64,000 nt of DNA from Devosia sp. FKR38 (GCF_005222805.1 NZ_STGC01000002.1:571836-635835), one strand, 5' to 3'. Shown: positions 9,520 to 19,911, counted from the stretch's first letter. The notes: a model not told the origin generated them from the sequence alone. Numbers and translations: made by a program.

Positions 9520-9885
9520 GCGCGCCAGCAGAATTGCGGGTGCGGGGCCTGTCTCCGCACTCGCCGCCGTCCACCCGCACCGTGCGGGGCGGCGAAAAGC
9601 GTAGACCGGCGCATGCCGGAGCATGGCAGGATTATTGGCCGCTCCCCTCGCCTCACGCTCAGCAAAATCAGGCAATGGTTTTGATCACGTGAGGCACCCG
9701 GACATGTTCGGGAGCTGCTTGTTGTCTTGCCCATGTTTCGTCTTCGCCAGACGCAACAGTGCCTGATTTTGAGCCTGGACCGCACATGGGGTGGGGTCGC
9801 AGGTGCGGGCGCACCGGATGAGTTCGCGGGATGACCTACGCCTCCCGCGTTACCGCTCAGCCGGCAGAATGGAAAGACGATAGCA
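9520..9885 (+). promoter_or_regulatory. Structured rpsO-pnp intergenic region / pnp leader
   Basis: No convincing gene lies in these 366 bases. They hold an 8-bp hairpin arm pair TCGCCGCC/GGCGGCGA (9561-9568 with 9588-9595), whose inner loop contains a further short stem, and a long-range perfect 12-bp inverted repeat, CAAAATCAGGCA at 9663-9674 and its complement at 9760-9771. Known enterobacterial pnp leaders carry a long hairpin cut by RNase III, after which PNPase degrades the duplex and represses itself. A similar role here is inferred. Confidence 0.55.
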
Positions 9886-12018
9886 ATGACGATCAATTTT
9901 GATCACCACAAGGTCGAGCTCAACTGGGGCGGCCAGCCGCTGACCCTGGAAACCGGCAAGATCGCCCGCCAGGCCGATGGCGCCGTGCTCGCCACGCTGG
10001 GCGAGACCGTGCTGCTGGCCACCGTGGTCAGCGCCAAGAGCGCCAAGCCGGGCCAGGACTTCTTCCCGCTCACCGTGAACTACCAGGAAAAGTATTTTGC
10101 CGCTGGCAAGATCCCGGGTGGCTATTTCAAGCGTGAAGGCCGTCCGACCGAGAACGAGACCCTGGTTTCGCGCCTGATCGACCGTCCGATCCGTCCCCTG
10201 TTCCCCGAAGGCTACAAGAACGAGACCCAGGTGGTCGTCACCGTTCTGCAGCACGACATGGAAAACAACCCCGACGTGCTGGCCATGGTTGCCGCCTCGG
10301 CGGCCCTGACCATTTCGGGCGTGCCCTTCATGGGCCCGATCGGCGCTGCCCGCGTCGGCTATGTCGATGGCCAGTATGTGCTGAACCTGCCCGTTGACCG
10401 TCGCAGCGAATCCAAGCTCGACCTGGTCATGGCCGGCACCGATGATGCCGTGCTGATGGTTGAGTCCGAAGCCAAGGAACTCAGCGAAGAAGTCATGCTG
10501 GGCGCCGTGATGTTCGGCCATGCCGAGAGCCGCAAGGTGATCCAGGCCATCATCAAGCTGGCTGAGCTGGCTGCCAAGGAACCCCGCGACTTTACCCCGC
10601 CCGATTACTCGGCGCTGGAAAAGGAAGTCCTGGCTGTTGCCGAGGCCGACCTGCGCGCTGCCTACAAGATCACCGACAAGCAGCAGCGCTATGCTGCGGT
10701 CGATGCCGCCAATGCCAAGGTGAAGGCTGCTTTTGCGGCCCGCGTCGAAGCCGGCGAATTCTCCAAGGAAGATCTCGGCGAGGTGGTGCACAACCTCCAG
10801 GCCAAGATCGTGCGCTGGAACGTGCTCGACACCGGTCTGCGCATCGACGGCCGCGATCTCAAGACCGTGCGTCCGATCGTGTCGGAAGTGGGCGTGCTGC
10901 CGCGCACCCATGGTTCGGCCATCTTCACCCGTGGCGAAACCCAGGCGCTGGTCGTTGCCACGCTGGGCACGGGCGATGACGAGCAGTACATTGATAGCCT
11001 GGAAGGCACCTACAAGCAGAACTTCCTGCTGCACTACAACTTCCCTCCCTACTCGGTGGGTGAAGCTGGCCGCATGGGTTCCCCGGGCCGTCGCGAAATC
11101 GGCCATGGCAAGCTGGCCTGGCGCGCGATCAATCCGATCCGTCCCTCGATCGAGGAATTCCCCTACACCATTCGCGTGGTGTCTGAGATCACCGAGTCCA
11201 ATGGCTCGTCCTCGATGGCAACCGTGTGCGGCACCTCGCTGGCGCTGATGGATGCCGGCGTGCCGCTGGCGCGTCCGGTGGCCGGCATTGCCATGGGCCT
11301 GATCCTGGAAGGCGAAAAGTTCGCCGTGCTGAGCGACATCCTGGGTGATGAAGATCACCTGGGCGACATGGACTTCAAGGTGGCCGGTACCGAAGCGGGC
11401 GTCACCAGCCTGCAGATGGACATCAAGATCGCCGGCATCACCGAGCAGATCATGAAGATCGCGCTCGAGCAGGCCAAGGGCGGCCGTATCCACATCCTGG
11501 GCGAAATGGCCAAGGCCATCACCGCGTCCCGTTCGGAAGTGGGCGAGTTCGCGCCGCGCATCGAGACCATGAAGATCCCGACCGACAAGATCCGTGAAGT
11601 GATCGGCACCGGCGGCAAGGTCATCCGCGAGATCGTGGAAAAGACCGGCGCCAAGATCAATATCGAGGACGACGGCACCATCAAGATCGCCTCGAGCGAC
11701 GGCAGCCAGATCGAAGCGGCCATCAAGTGGATCCGCTCGATTACCGACGAAGCCGAAGTGGGCGCCATCTACCAGGGCACCGTGGTCAAGACCGCCGATT
11801 TCGGCGCGTTCGTGAACTTCTTCGGCGCCAAGGACGGCCTGGTCCACATCAGCCAGCTGGCTGAAGCCCGCGTTGCCAAGACCACCGATGTGGTCAAGGA
11901 AGGCGACAAGGTCTGGGTCAAGCTGCTCGGCTTTGACGAGCGCGGCAAGGTCCGGCTGTCCATGAAGGTGGTCGATCAGGCCACTGGCAAGGAAATCAAG
12001 GAAGAAGCCGCCGAGTAA
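9886..12018 (+). CDS. pnp: Polyribonucleotide nucleotidyltransferase (PNPase)
   Basis: PNPase is a phosphorolytic 3'-5' exoribonuclease that turns over mRNA and binds RNase E/degradosome partners in many bacteria. The 710-aa length is standard. Two RNase PH core domains (about residues 10-230 and 310-550) are separated by an alpha-helical linker; the second carries the FFRN-like loop region and [19 protein letters not shown], with active-site acidic residues. A KH domain (about 555-615, with [15 protein letters not shown]) and an S1 domain (about 620-690, with [17 protein letters not shown]) follow. The start follows a GGAAAG ribosome-binding site. A strong terminator is found 23 bases after the stop. 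Confidence 0.98.
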   Translation: MTINFDHHKVELNWGGQPLTLETGKIARQADGAVLATLGETVLLATVVSAKSAKPGQDFFPLTVNYQEKYFAAGKIPGGYFKREGRPTENETLVSRLIDRPIRPLFPEGYKNETQVVVTVLQHDMENNPDVLAMVAASAALTISGVPFMGPIGAARVGYVDGQYVLNLPVDRRSESKLDLVMAGTDDAVLMVESEAKELSEEVMLGAVMFGHAESRKVIQAIIKLAELAAKEPRDFTPPDYSALEKEVLAVAEADLRAAYKITDKQQRYAAVDAANAKVKAAFAARVEAGEFSKEDLGEVVHNLQAKIVRWNVLDTGLRIDGRDLKTVRPIVSEVGVLPRTHGSAIFTRGETQALVVATLGTGDDEQYIDSLEGTYKQNFLLHYNFPPYSVGEAGRMGSPGRREIGHGKLAWRAINPIRPSIEEFPYTIRVVSEITESNGSSSMATVCGTSLALMDAGVPLARPVAGIAMGLILEGEKFAVLSDILGDEDHLGDMDFKVAGTEAGVTSLQMDIKIAGITEQIMKIALEQAKGGRIHILGEMAKAITASRSEVGEFAPRIETMKIPTDKIREVIGTGGKVIREIVEKTGAKINIEDDGTIKIASSDGSQIEAAIKWIRSITDEAEVGAIYQGTVVKTADFGAFVNFFGAKDGLVHISQLAEARVAKTTDVVKEGDKVWVKLLGFDERGKVRLSMKVVDQATGKEIKEEAAE

Positions 12019-12040
12019 GTCCGGCGCTTCACCCGTCATC

Positions 12041-12067
12041 AAGGCCCGGAGCAATCCGGGCCTTTTT
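12041..12067 (+). terminator. Rho-independent terminator after pnp
   Basis: A perfect 10-bp stem, AAGGCCCGGA, with a GCAA tetraloop of the GNRA type, is followed by T5. Confidence 0.92.
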
Positions 12068-12243
12068 GCTGCGCCCACCGCGCTTTGGGCCCTGATATCA
12101 ATCACAATTCCGCGAGAGCGGTGCCCCTGCCCAAGCCGTGGCTGGATTGAGGCTTTCCTGCACTAGCGAAGCGGGGCCGCAACCCCTAGTGAACCCATCA
12201 AGTATTGTCTTTTGTCCGTTCGAACCCCGATTAAGGTTTCACC

Positions 12244-12894
12244 TTGCTCTCTCGTCGCTTGTTCATGATCGGCCTGCCGGCCGTCGCTCTCGCCGCCTGT
12301 TCCAGCACCCGTACGCCGGTGGTGCAGGAGCAGCGCATCGATCCCTATTACCAGGCGATGTATGGCACGCTGACCAACGAGAAATTCGTCGTCCAGGCCA
12401 TGGATCTGCGCCGCGTCGATCCGCAGTTCTGGCGCCAGGAAGTGCCCTATGTCACCTCTGAGCGTCCCGGCACGCTGGTGGTCGATACCCCCAACCACTT
12501 CCTCTATCTGGTGCTCGAAGGCGGCCGGGCGCTGCGCTATGGCGTCGGCGTGGGCAAGAGCGAAGCCCTGGTGTTCCGCGGCACGGCCACCATCGGCCGC
12601 AAGGCCGAATGGCCGCGCTGGACGCCGACCCAGTCGATGATCAAGCGCGAACCCGACCGTTATGGTCCCTATGCCGGCGGCATGGAAGGCGGCCCGACCA
12701 ATCCGCTGGGCCCGCGCGCGCTCTACCTCTATAAGGATGGCCAGGACACGCTGTTCCGCCTGCATGGCACCACCGAGCCCTATACCATCGGCACCAATGT
12801 GTCCTCGGGCTGTATCCGCCTGATGAACCAGGATATCATCGATCTCTATGGCCGCGTGCCCACCGGCACGCGCGTTGTGGTGATCAACGCCTGA
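12244..12894 (+). CDS. L,D-transpeptidase (YkuD family), predicted lipoprotein
   Basis: The protein belongs to the YkuD L,D-transpeptidases, which make 3-3 peptidoglycan cross-links or attach proteins to peptidoglycan. The catalytic block HGTTEPYTIGTNVSSGCIRL contains the conserved His and the SxGC(I)R cysteine motif near residues 180-195. The 216-aa frame starts at a TTG (12244), preceded at 7 bases by AAGG. That start gives MLSRRLFMIG...LAAC, a signal peptide with twin Arg and a lipobox cysteine at residue 19. The next ATG (12265) would remove the positively charged n-region, so TTG is preferred. The protein is predicted to be anchored in the cell envelope. Confidence 0.9.
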   Translation: MLSRRLFMIGLPAVALAACSSTRTPVVQEQRIDPYYQAMYGTLTNEKFVVQAMDLRRVDPQFWRQEVPYVTSERPGTLVVDTPNHFLYLVLEGGRALRYGVGVGKSEALVFRGTATIGRKAEWPRWTPTQSMIKREPDRYGPYAGGMEGGPTNPLGPRALYLYKDGQDTLFRLHGTTEPYTIGTNVSSGCIRLMNQDIIDLYGRVPTGTRVVVINA

Positions 12895-13028
12895 TTGCGG
12901 CTTCCGGCCCCGTGGCCGGGCCAATGCCGCGACAGTGGGGCGCCTTGCTTCGGAATCCGTAGTCACCGAAGCGAAGTTCACTGCTGTCGCGACACTGGCC
13001 CGGCTCTCAGGACAAGCAACACGACAGA

Positions 13029-13061
13029 CAAAAGGCCCGGTGAGCGATCACCGGGCCTTTG
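13029..13061. terminator. Bidirectional terminator between the ykuD-family and nfu genes
   Basis: A 14-bp stem, CAAAGGCCCGGTGA, with a GCGA (GNRA) loop lies between two convergent genes. Its short A and T tracts suit both strands. Confidence 0.85.
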
Positions 13062-13107
13062 TGTTTCTGGCGCGCGTGCGGAGCCCGCAGCGCGACTGAT
13101 TGCAGAC

Positions 13108-13674
13108 CTAGACCTGCTGCACCGATTCCACGCCCGGCACAAAGTGGCGGAGCAGGTTCTCGATGCCGCTCTTGAGCGTGGCGGTCGAGGATGGGCAGCC
13201 CGAGCAGGCGCCCTGCATGTGGAGGAACACGGTGCCTTCCTTGAAGCCCTTGAAGGTGATGTCGCCGCCGTCCATGGCCACGGCCGGGCGCACGCGGGTG
13301 GCCAGCAGCTCCTTGATCACTTCGACGGTCTCGCTGTCGTCGGCGTCGAAGAATTCATCGACCTCGTCGTGATTGGCGATGGCGGGGCCACCTTCCTGAA
13401 TCACCGGCTTGCCGGAGAGGAAGTGATCCATGATCACGCCCAGGATGGCGGGCTTGATATGGGCCCAATTGGTGTCGTCCTTGGTCACCGAGATGAAATC
13501 GGAGCCCAGGAACACGCCCGAAACGCCGGAAATGGCGAACAGGCCGGTGGCCAGGGGCGAGACGCTGGCGGCGTCCGGACCGCGGAAATCGCGCGGTTCA
13601 CCCACCAGCACGTCGCGTCCGGGCAGGAACTTGAGCGTGGAGGGATTGGGCGTGGCTTCGGTCTGAATGAACAT
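13108..13674 (-). CDS. NifU-like Fe-S scaffold/carrier protein (Nfu type)
   Basis: The 188-aa protein combines an N-terminal Nfu_N domain (MFIQTEATPNPSTLKFLPG, about residues 1-90) with a C-terminal NifU domain (about 110-180). The NifU domain carries the cluster-binding CSGC motif near residue 158. Nfu proteins receive [4Fe-4S] clusters from ISC/SUF and hand them to client enzymes; MiaB in this window is a plausible type of client, but no specific pairing is shown. The gene is the last of the minus-strand group trpS-uspA-nfu, 104 bases after uspA. Confidence 0.93.
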   Translation of the reverse strand: MFIQTEATPNPSTLKFLPGRDVLVGEPRDFRGPDAASVSPLATGLFAISGVSGVFLGSDFISVTKDDTNWAHIKPAILGVIMDHFLSGKPVIQEGGPAIANHDEVDEFFDADDSETVEVIKELLATRVRPAVAMDGGDITFKGFKEGTVFLHMQGACSGCPSSTATLKSGIENLLRHFVPGVESVQQV

Positions 13675-13778
13675 CGGGGCGCCTGCGGTTTACGATTAGA
13701 ACGCTTCTAAAATAGTCTTTTGGGCTCAGGATGCAAGGGCAAATGCCCTGTGCGGACCGTCTGCATGGCGCCTGCGCG

Positions 13779-14249
13779 TCAGCAGATGGCAATGATCTCG
13801 TCGTCGCTCATGCGGCCGGGCACCACGGTCAGGGGAATGGGCAGCGCGTGGGCGCGAGCGGCAAAATGGGTCACCAGCGGACCGGGGCCCTCATTGCCGG
13901 TGGAGGCCGCCAGCACCAGGATGGCGATGTCGCGATCCTCGCCGATCAGCCTCTCGATCTCCTCGGCGCCTTCGCCTTCGCGGATCACCGATTCGACCTT
14001 GACCTCGCCGATGTCGCGGATGCGGGCGAGGCGGGCATCGAGATTGCGCTCGGCCAGTTCCACCGCCTCGGCACGCAACACGTCCTCAACGCCCAGGCCG
14101 ATGAATTCGGGCTTCTGCACAATGCTCATCAGCACCACCGTGCCGCCGGTGCGCTTGACGCGATAGGCGGCAAAGGTCAGGGCGCGGTCGCATTCGGCGG
14201 TCTCGTCGATCACCACCAGGAATTTGCGCTTGTATTCGGTCGCGTACAT
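13779..14249 (-). CDS. Universal stress protein (UspA family)
   Basis: The 156-aa protein is a single Usp domain. It begins KFLVVIDETAECDRALTFA, and its glycine-rich C-terminal segment LAASTGNEGPGPLV occupies the position of the ATP-binding G-2X-G-9X-G(S/T) motif, although the canonical spacing is not clearly kept. Usp proteins accumulate under stress and growth arrest. The gene starts 15 bases after trpS ends, so it is probably co-transcribed with trpS. Confidence 0.88.
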   Translation of the reverse strand: MYATEYKRKFLVVIDETAECDRALTFAAYRVKRTGGTVVLMSIVQKPEFIGLGVEDVLRAEAVELAERNLDARLARIRDIGEVKVESVIREGEGAEEIERLIGEDRDIAILVLAASTGNEGPGPLVTHFAARAHALPIPLTVVPGRMSDDEIIAIC

Positions 14250-14264
14250 GGCCGGACCTCCTGG

Positions 14265-15311
14265 CTAGCGGACAAAGCCGACGATTTTGCGCACATCGTC
14301 CATCACCGGCTGGGCAATGGCGCGGGCACGCTCGGCGCCGTCGCGCAGGATGGCGTCCATTTCGCCGCGGTCGGCGACGAGGCGCCGCATTTCCCCGGCA
14401 ATCGGGGCGAGCACGGAGACGGCGAGATCGGCCAGTGCCGGCTTGAAGCTGCCCCAGCCCTGGCCGCCATATTGGGCCAGCACGTCATCAACGCCGGTAT
14501 TGGCGAGCGCGGCATAGATGCCCACCAGGTTTTCCGCCTCGGGACGGTCGGCGAGCCCGGCCGCCTCGCTGGGTAGGGCCGCGGCATCAGTGGTGGCGCG
14601 CTTGATCTTTTTGGCGATGAGGTCGGCATCGTCCATCATATAGATGGTCGAGAGGTCCGAGGCGTCGGACTTGCTCATCTTCTTGGTGCCGTCCTTCAGA
14701 CTCTTCACGCGCACGGCCGCCCCGGTGGCCAGGGTCTCGGTGATGGGGAAGAAGTCGCCCTTGATGCCCAGCGCCTTGATCTGCTTTTTGTAGTCGTGAT
14801 TGAACTTCTTGGCGATGTCGCGGGTCAATTCGAGATGCTGGCGCTGGTCTTCGCCGACCGGCACGGCCGTGGCCTTGTAGAGCAGGATGTCGGCCGCCAT
14901 CAGGCTGGGATAGGCGTATAGGCCCAGCGAAACGGCTTCGGAATTTTCTCCGCCTTCGCTGGTGCCCACCTTGTCCTTGAACTGGGTCATGCGGCTCATC
15001 CAGCCGACGCGGGCGACGCAGTTGAAGATCCAGCCGAGCTCGGCGTGTTCCATCACCTGGGACTGGTTGAAGATGATCGACTTCTTGGGGTCCAGGCCCG
15101 AGGCGATATAGGCGGCCGCGATCTCATAGGTCCAGCGCTTGAGATCCTCGGGGTCCTGCCAGACCGTGATGGCGTGCATGTCGACCACGCAATAGATGGT
15201 CTGATGCGTCTCCTGCAGCGGCACGAAGCGGCGGATGGCGCCCAGGAAATTGCCCAGATGCAGATCGCCCGAGGGCTTGATGCCGGAAAAGACGCGGGGA
15301 GTGAAAGTCAT
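14265..15311 (-). CDS. trpS: Tryptophanyl-tRNA synthetase
   Basis: This class I aminoacyl-tRNA synthetase charges tRNA-Trp. The 348-aa length is normal. The HIGH-equivalent is in SGDLHLGNF near residues 15-23 and the KMSKS loop is [10 protein letters not shown] near residues 211-220. The IKPSG motif before the first signature is typical of bacterial TrpRS. The gene lies 61 bases after murJ and 15 bases before uspA in a minus-strand run. Confidence 0.97.
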   Translation of the reverse strand: MTFTPRVFSGIKPSGDLHLGNFLGAIRRFVPLQETHQTIYCVVDMHAITVWQDPEDLKRWTYEIAAAYIASGLDPKKSIIFNQSQVMEHAELGWIFNCVARVGWMSRMTQFKDKVGTSEGGENSEAVSLGLYAYPSLMAADILLYKATAVPVGEDQRQHLELTRDIAKKFNHDYKKQIKALGIKGDFFPITETLATGAAVRVKSLKDGTKKMSKSDASDLSTIYMMDDADLIAKKIKRATTDAAALPSEAAGLADRPEAENLVGIYAALANTGVDDVLAQYGGQGWGSFKPALADLAVSVLAPIAGEMRRLVADRGEMDAILRDGAERARAIAQPVMDDVRKIVGFVR

Positions 15312-15372
15312 AAGTCACACCGATCAGGTTTAGCAGCCTGCCGAAGTACACCCGCAGGCCAAAGGGAGCAAG

Positions 15373-16932
15373 TCAGCCGCGCCGCCGCAACCGGCGCCAG
15401 AGCATGCCCAGGGGCTGGGCGCCGGTGATGTGGACGAGGGTGAAATAGACGATTGTGCCGAACACGCAGATGGCAAACAGCGCCACAGCCTGGATGGCAA
15501 AGCTGGCGCCGGGCGCGAAGATGCCGCCGGCGCGCTGGGCCATCAGATAGAGCACGCCGGCCATGATGAGACTGCTGGCAATGGTCAGCACATGCTTGCG
15601 CAGCGAGGCCATTGGCAGGGCGAAGTAGCCGCGCCGCGCCAGAAAAAACGCCAGCATGATGGCGTTGAGCCAGGACGAGAGTGTGGTGGCCAACGCAATG
15701 CCGACATGCTGCAGGCTGGGGAACAGCAGCAGCGACAGACCTATATTGGCCACCACCGAAATGCCGGCAAAGACGGTGGGCGTGATGGTGTCCTTGCGCG
15801 AGAAAAAGCCCGGCTGCAGCACGCGGATCAGCACAAAGGCCGGCAGGCCCCAGGCATAGCCGACCAGCGCCTCGGCGACATGGGCGCTGGCGCTGGCGTC
15901 AAAGGCGCCGCGCTCGAACAGCACGCGCACGATGGGCAGGGCGAGCGAAGCCAGCGCCGCCGCTGCCGGCATGGAAAGCAGCATGGCCAGCAGCAGCGAC
16001 TGGTCCTGGCTGGCCTTGGCCTCGGCGTCGCGCCCGGCGCTCAGGTGCCGGCTGAGTTCGGGCAGCAGCACGGTGCCAATGGCAATGCCGATAATGCCCA
16101 GCGGCAGCTGATAGAGCCGGTCGGCATAGGAGAGGATGGAGATGGCGTTTGCGGCCGTCGAGGCGATGACCGTGCCCACCACGATGTTGATCTGGGTGAT
16201 GCCCCCGGCCAGGATCGCCGGAATGGCCAGCAGCCAGAAGCGGCGCACCTCGGCATTGGGCCAGGGCAGGCCCAGGCGCGGCACAAAGCCCGAACGGCGC
16301 ACCGCGCCATAGACCAGCGCCAGCTGGGCAATGCCGCCCAGCATGGTGGCGATGGCCACCCAGAAGGCCGCATCGGCCTTGTCCTCGAGCACGAAAATGG
16401 CCAGCGGCACCAGGGCGGCGATATTGACGATATTGAGGATCACCGGGGCAAAGGCGGCGGCAAAAAAGCGGCCCAGCGTGTTCAGAATGGCGCCATAGGC
16501 GGCCATCAGCGACATGCAGGCCAGATAGGGAAACATGATGCGGGTGAGAAACACCGTCAGCGCGAATTTTTCCGGATCGGTAAAGCCCGGCACGAAGACC
16601 CGCATGATGGGTTCCATGAAGATTTCGGCCAGGATGGTGATCACGACGATGGCCGCCACCAGCCAGCTCATGATGCGGCTGGCCAGGAGCTTGGCCTGTT
16701 CCTCGCCCTGGGTTTCCAGCGCCGAGGAGAACATGGGCACAAAGGCGGTGTTGAAGGCGCCTTCGGCAAACAGGCGGCGGAACAGATTGGGGAAGCGGAA
16801 GGCGGCATTGAAGGCGTCTGCTGCCGGGCCGATGCCCAGCACTGCCGCCATCAGGGCATCGCGGGCAAAGCCGGCGATGCGCGACACCAGTGTCAGCCCG
16901 CCCACCGAGAGGAAGTTGCGGTAGAGGCTCAT
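15373..16932 (-). CDS. murJ: Lipid II flippase MurJ
   Basis: MurJ moves the peptidoglycan precursor lipid II across the inner membrane. The 519-aa protein has about 14 hydrophobic segments, and the N-terminal signature runs from LVSRIAGFARDALMAAVLG to DAFNAAFRFPNLFRRLFAEG, including the Arg residues of the central cavity. It starts with MSLYRNF. It lies between glnD and trpS; the 183-base gap to glnD carries a palindromic repeat, so transcription of murJ may depend on read-through or a local promoter. Confidence 0.96.
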   Translation of the reverse strand: MSLYRNFLSVGGLTLVSRIAGFARDALMAAVLGIGPAADAFNAAFRFPNLFRRLFAEGAFNTAFVPMFSSALETQGEEQAKLLASRIMSWLVAAIVVITILAEIFMEPIMRVFVPGFTDPEKFALTVFLTRIMFPYLACMSLMAAYGAILNTLGRFFAAAFAPVILNIVNIAALVPLAIFVLEDKADAAFWVAIATMLGGIAQLALVYGAVRRSGFVPRLGLPWPNAEVRRFWLLAIPAILAGGITQINIVVGTVIASTAANAISILSYADRLYQLPLGIIGIAIGTVLLPELSRHLSAGRDAEAKASQDQSLLLAMLLSMPAAAALASLALPIVRVLFERGAFDASASAHVAEALVGYAWGLPAFVLIRVLQPGFFSRKDTITPTVFAGISVVANIGLSLLLFPSLQHVGIALATTLSSWLNAIMLAFFLARRGYFALPMASLRKHVLTIASSLIMAGVLYLMAQRAGGIFAPGASFAIQAVALFAICVFGTIVYFTLVHITGAQPLGMLWRRLRRRG

Positions 16933-16968
16933 GGTTGGGAGAAGGCCCGAACCGTTCCGGCTGCCCTT

Positions 16969-17089
16969 CCTCCCCCTTGAGGGGAGGGTAGCGCCGCTTG
17001 GCCGGCCAGGCCTAGCAAAGCTGGGGTGGGGGGGGCCTTGCGGCTCACAAATGGACCCCCACCCTCGGTCCCTCCCCTCAAGGGGGAGG
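16969..17089. repeat. Palindromic intergenic repeat, intact copy
   Basis: The 20-mer CCTCCCCCTTGAGGGGAGGG (16969-16988) recurs as its exact complement at 17070-17089, bounding a ~121-base element rich in G/C runs. Each arm is itself partly palindromic. It lies between glnD and murJ. A second, modified copy is at 32929-33056, so this is a dispersed repeat family. Confidence 0.85.
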
Positions 17090-17115
17090 GAGGCGATTGA
17101 GCCGGCGGTCCAGAC

Positions 17116-19911
17116 CTATCCATTGGCCACCTTCTCGGCGGCGCGGGGGTGGAACACGCCCATCAGCGCCTCATAGATCTTGCGCTGGCGCGGCTTGCTC
17201 ATGATCTTCTGGCCGGTGAGGTCGGTGACGTAGAAGACGTCCACGGCCTTTTCGCCATAGGTGCCGATATGGGCCGAACCGATGGTCAGGCTCAGATCAG
17301 CGATCTGGTGGGTCAGCGCATGCAATAGGCCCGTGCGGTCGAGGCCGGAGACCTCGATGACGGTGAATTTTTCGCTCAGCGCATTGCTGACCGAGACCTG
17401 GGCGGGCAGCGAGAAGGGCTTCAGGCGCCGATTGTGGCGGCTGTCCTTGCTCTGGTCGATCTGCACCTGGCGCTTGCCCTGCAGCAATTGCTTGACGGTA
17501 TCGATGATGCGGGTGGCGCGAACCTTTTCGTCCTCGTCACTGGTGAAAGCCCGGCGCAGGCGGAAGGTATCGATGGCGCGGCCGTCGCGGGTGGAGAAGA
17601 TCTGCGCCCCGATGATGGAGGCATCCTGCATGGTGCAGGCGCCAGCGATCAGCGAGAGCAGGCGGGGGTGGTCGGGCGTATAGAAGCTCACCTCGGTGAT
17701 GCTCTCGAAGGCCTTGACGCGGATCGAGCCGGCGAAAGGCTCGCCGGCCTTGTCGGCCTGGCGGATCATGCGCGCATGTTCGAGCTGCAGTTCGGGCTCG
17801 GCACGCAGCCAATAGTGGTCATAGTGGCGCGCGAGATAGGCCTGTACCTCGTCGGCGGGCCAGGCTGTCAGTGCCTGGGCCAGCTGCTGGCGGGCGGCGC
17901 CGATGCGGTCGGACTGGGTCACCTGGCTGTGGCCGCCCGAAAGCAGGGGTTCGGTGGCATAATAGAGGGCGCGCAACAGGCTGCCCTTCCAGCCGGTCCA
18001 TACGCCCGGGCCCACGGCGCGGATATCACAGGCGGTCAGGATCAGCAGCAGCGCCAGGCGTTGGGGCGATTGCACCACATCGGCAAAGGCCTTGGCGGTC
18101 TCGGGATCCTGGATGTCGCGGGCCTGGGCGATCTCGCTCATCAGCAGGTGATACTCGATCAGCCAGGCGACCGTATCGGTCTCGGCTTCCGACAGGCCCA
18201 GTCGCGGGCAGAAGCGGCGGGCGACGCGGGCGCCGGCGATGGAATGGTCTTCCGGGCGCCCCTTGGCGATATCGTGCAGGAACAGCGCCACATAGAGCAA
18301 GCGGGTGTCGTTGAGCTGGGGCAGCAGTTCGTGGGTCAGCGGCAGCTGGTCGCGCAGCCCGCCATTGGCGATATCGGCCATCACGCCCACCGAGCGGATC
18401 AGATGCTCGTCCACCGTATAGTGGTGGTACATGTTGAACTGCATCAGGGCGACGATCTTGCCGAATTCGGGCACGAACTTGCCCAGAACACCGCTCTCGT
18501 TCATCTGGCGCAGAATGCGCTCGACCGATTGCGGCGCGGTCAGAATGGTCAGGAAATGCTCATTGGCTCGGGGGTCATTGCGCAGTCTGTTGTCGATCAG
18601 GCGCAGCGAGCGGGAGATGTGCTTGATGGCGTCGGGATGGAACAGCAGCTGTTCGCGCCCGGCCACCAGGAACATGCGGATCAGGTTGACCGGGTCTTTC
18701 TCGAAGACATCGGGGCCGGCAATGTTGAGCCGCCCGGTATCGAGCACGAAATCGGTTTCGCCCTTGATCTTGGACTTGCCGGGGCGGAAAGGGGCCAGCA
18801 CGCGGCCCACCAGATCCATATCCTTGGCGTGGTTGAATTCGAGACTCGCGCAGATGATGCGGGTGAGGTCGCCCACGTCCTTGGCCACCAGGAAATAGCG
18901 CTTCATGAAGCGCTCGACGCCCAGCATGCCGACGCGCTGGGCATAGCCCATGCGCTGGGCCAATTCGGGCTGCACGTCAAAGGTCAGCTTTTCCTCTGAG
19001 CGCCCGGTGACGAAATGGAGGTGACAGCGCACCGCCCACAAAAAGTCCTCGGCGCGGAAGAACAGGCGGTATTCGGCGGCGCTGAGCACGCCCTTGCCCA
19101 CCAGCTCATGGCTGGTCTTGACCTGGTAGAAATATTTGCCGATCCAGAACAGGGTGTTGAGGTCACGCAGCCCGCCCTTGCCGTCCTTGATATTGGGCTC
19201 GACCACATAGCGGGTATTGCCCATGGCCTTGTGGCGCTCGTCGCGCTCGCTCATCTTGGCGGCGATGAATTCGGGACCGGTGCGCGGCATGATCTCGTTT
19301 TCAAAGCGCTGCACCAGCTGGGTAAAGAGCCCCTTGTCGCCGGTGAGATAGCGGGCTTCGAGCGTCGCCGTACGCACGGTCATGTCGGCGCGGGCCATGC
19401 GGATGCACTCATCCACCGAGCGCACGGCGTGGCCGACCTTCTGGCCGAGGTCCCAGAGCATATAGAGAATATATTCGGTGACCTGTTCGCCCCAGGGCGT
19501 CTGCTTGTAGGGCAGGATGAACAGCAGGTCGATATCGCTGCCGGGGGCCAGCGTGCCCCGGCCATAGCCGCCCACGGCGGAGAGCGCGATGGCTTCGGCG
19601 CCCGAAGGATTGTCCACCGGATAGACCCGGCGGGTGGCAAACATATGCAGGGCGGTGATGATCTCGTCCTGGGCATTGCTCAGGTTCTGCGCGCAGCGCT
19701 GGCCCTTGCCGGAAACCAGCAGTTCCGCCTCGGCGCTCTTGCGCGCTTCGGCCAGGGTCTGGCGCACATGGGCCAGCACGGCGGCGCGGGCGGGGGCAGA
19801 TTTGGGCGCGTGCTCGCCGATCACGGCATCGAGCTCGCCCAGAATGGTTTCGGCGGACTTGAGCACGAACAGCGATTTTCGCGGTTTGGCGTCAGCTTCG
19901 GCGAGCGTCAT
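17116..19911 (-). CDS. glnD: PII uridylyltransferase / uridylyl-removing enzyme GlnD
   Basis: GlnD senses glutamine and (de)uridylylates PII proteins to control nitrogen metabolism. The 931-aa protein has the nucleotidyltransferase motif GGYGRGTLAPGSDIDLLF (about residues 113-130), a linker, an HD domain with LFLHDIAKG (about 515-525), and two C-terminal ACT domains (about 740-810 and 850-920). All expected catalytic residues can be seen. Its first bases overlap the 3' end of mutS by 20 bases, so the two are co-transcribed. Confidence 0.97.
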   Translation of the reverse strand: MTLAEADAKPRKSLFVLKSAETILGELDAVIGEHAPKSAPARAAVLAHVRQTLAEARKSAEAELLVSGKGQRCAQNLSNAQDEIITALHMFATRRVYPVDNPSGAEAIALSAVGGYGRGTLAPGSDIDLLFILPYKQTPWGEQVTEYILYMLWDLGQKVGHAVRSVDECIRMARADMTVRTATLEARYLTGDKGLFTQLVQRFENEIMPRTGPEFIAAKMSERDERHKAMGNTRYVVEPNIKDGKGGLRDLNTLFWIGKYFYQVKTSHELVGKGVLSAAEYRLFFRAEDFLWAVRCHLHFVTGRSEEKLTFDVQPELAQRMGYAQRVGMLGVERFMKRYFLVAKDVGDLTRIICASLEFNHAKDMDLVGRVLAPFRPGKSKIKGETDFVLDTGRLNIAGPDVFEKDPVNLIRMFLVAGREQLLFHPDAIKHISRSLRLIDNRLRNDPRANEHFLTILTAPQSVERILRQMNESGVLGKFVPEFGKIVALMQFNMYHHYTVDEHLIRSVGVMADIANGGLRDQLPLTHELLPQLNDTRLLYVALFLHDIAKGRPEDHSIAGARVARRFCPRLGLSEAETDTVAWLIEYHLLMSEIAQARDIQDPETAKAFADVVQSPQRLALLLILTACDIRAVGPGVWTGWKGSLLRALYYATEPLLSGGHSQVTQSDRIGAARQQLAQALTAWPADEVQAYLARHYDHYWLRAEPELQLEHARMIRQADKAGEPFAGSIRVKAFESITEVSFYTPDHPRLLSLIAGACTMQDASIIGAQIFSTRDGRAIDTFRLRRAFTSDEDEKVRATRIIDTVKQLLQGKRQVQIDQSKDSRHNRRLKPFSLPAQVSVSNALSEKFTVIEVSGLDRTGLLHALTHQIADLSLTIGSAHIGTYGEKAVDVFYVTDLTGQKIMSKPRQRKIYEALMGVFHPRAAEKVANG

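Noticed and set aside
9850..12105. 751-codon open frame antisense to pnp
   Set aside because: It mirrors pnp exactly; a His/Gly/Asp-rich translation with no known domain is typical of the reverse strand of GC-rich genes.
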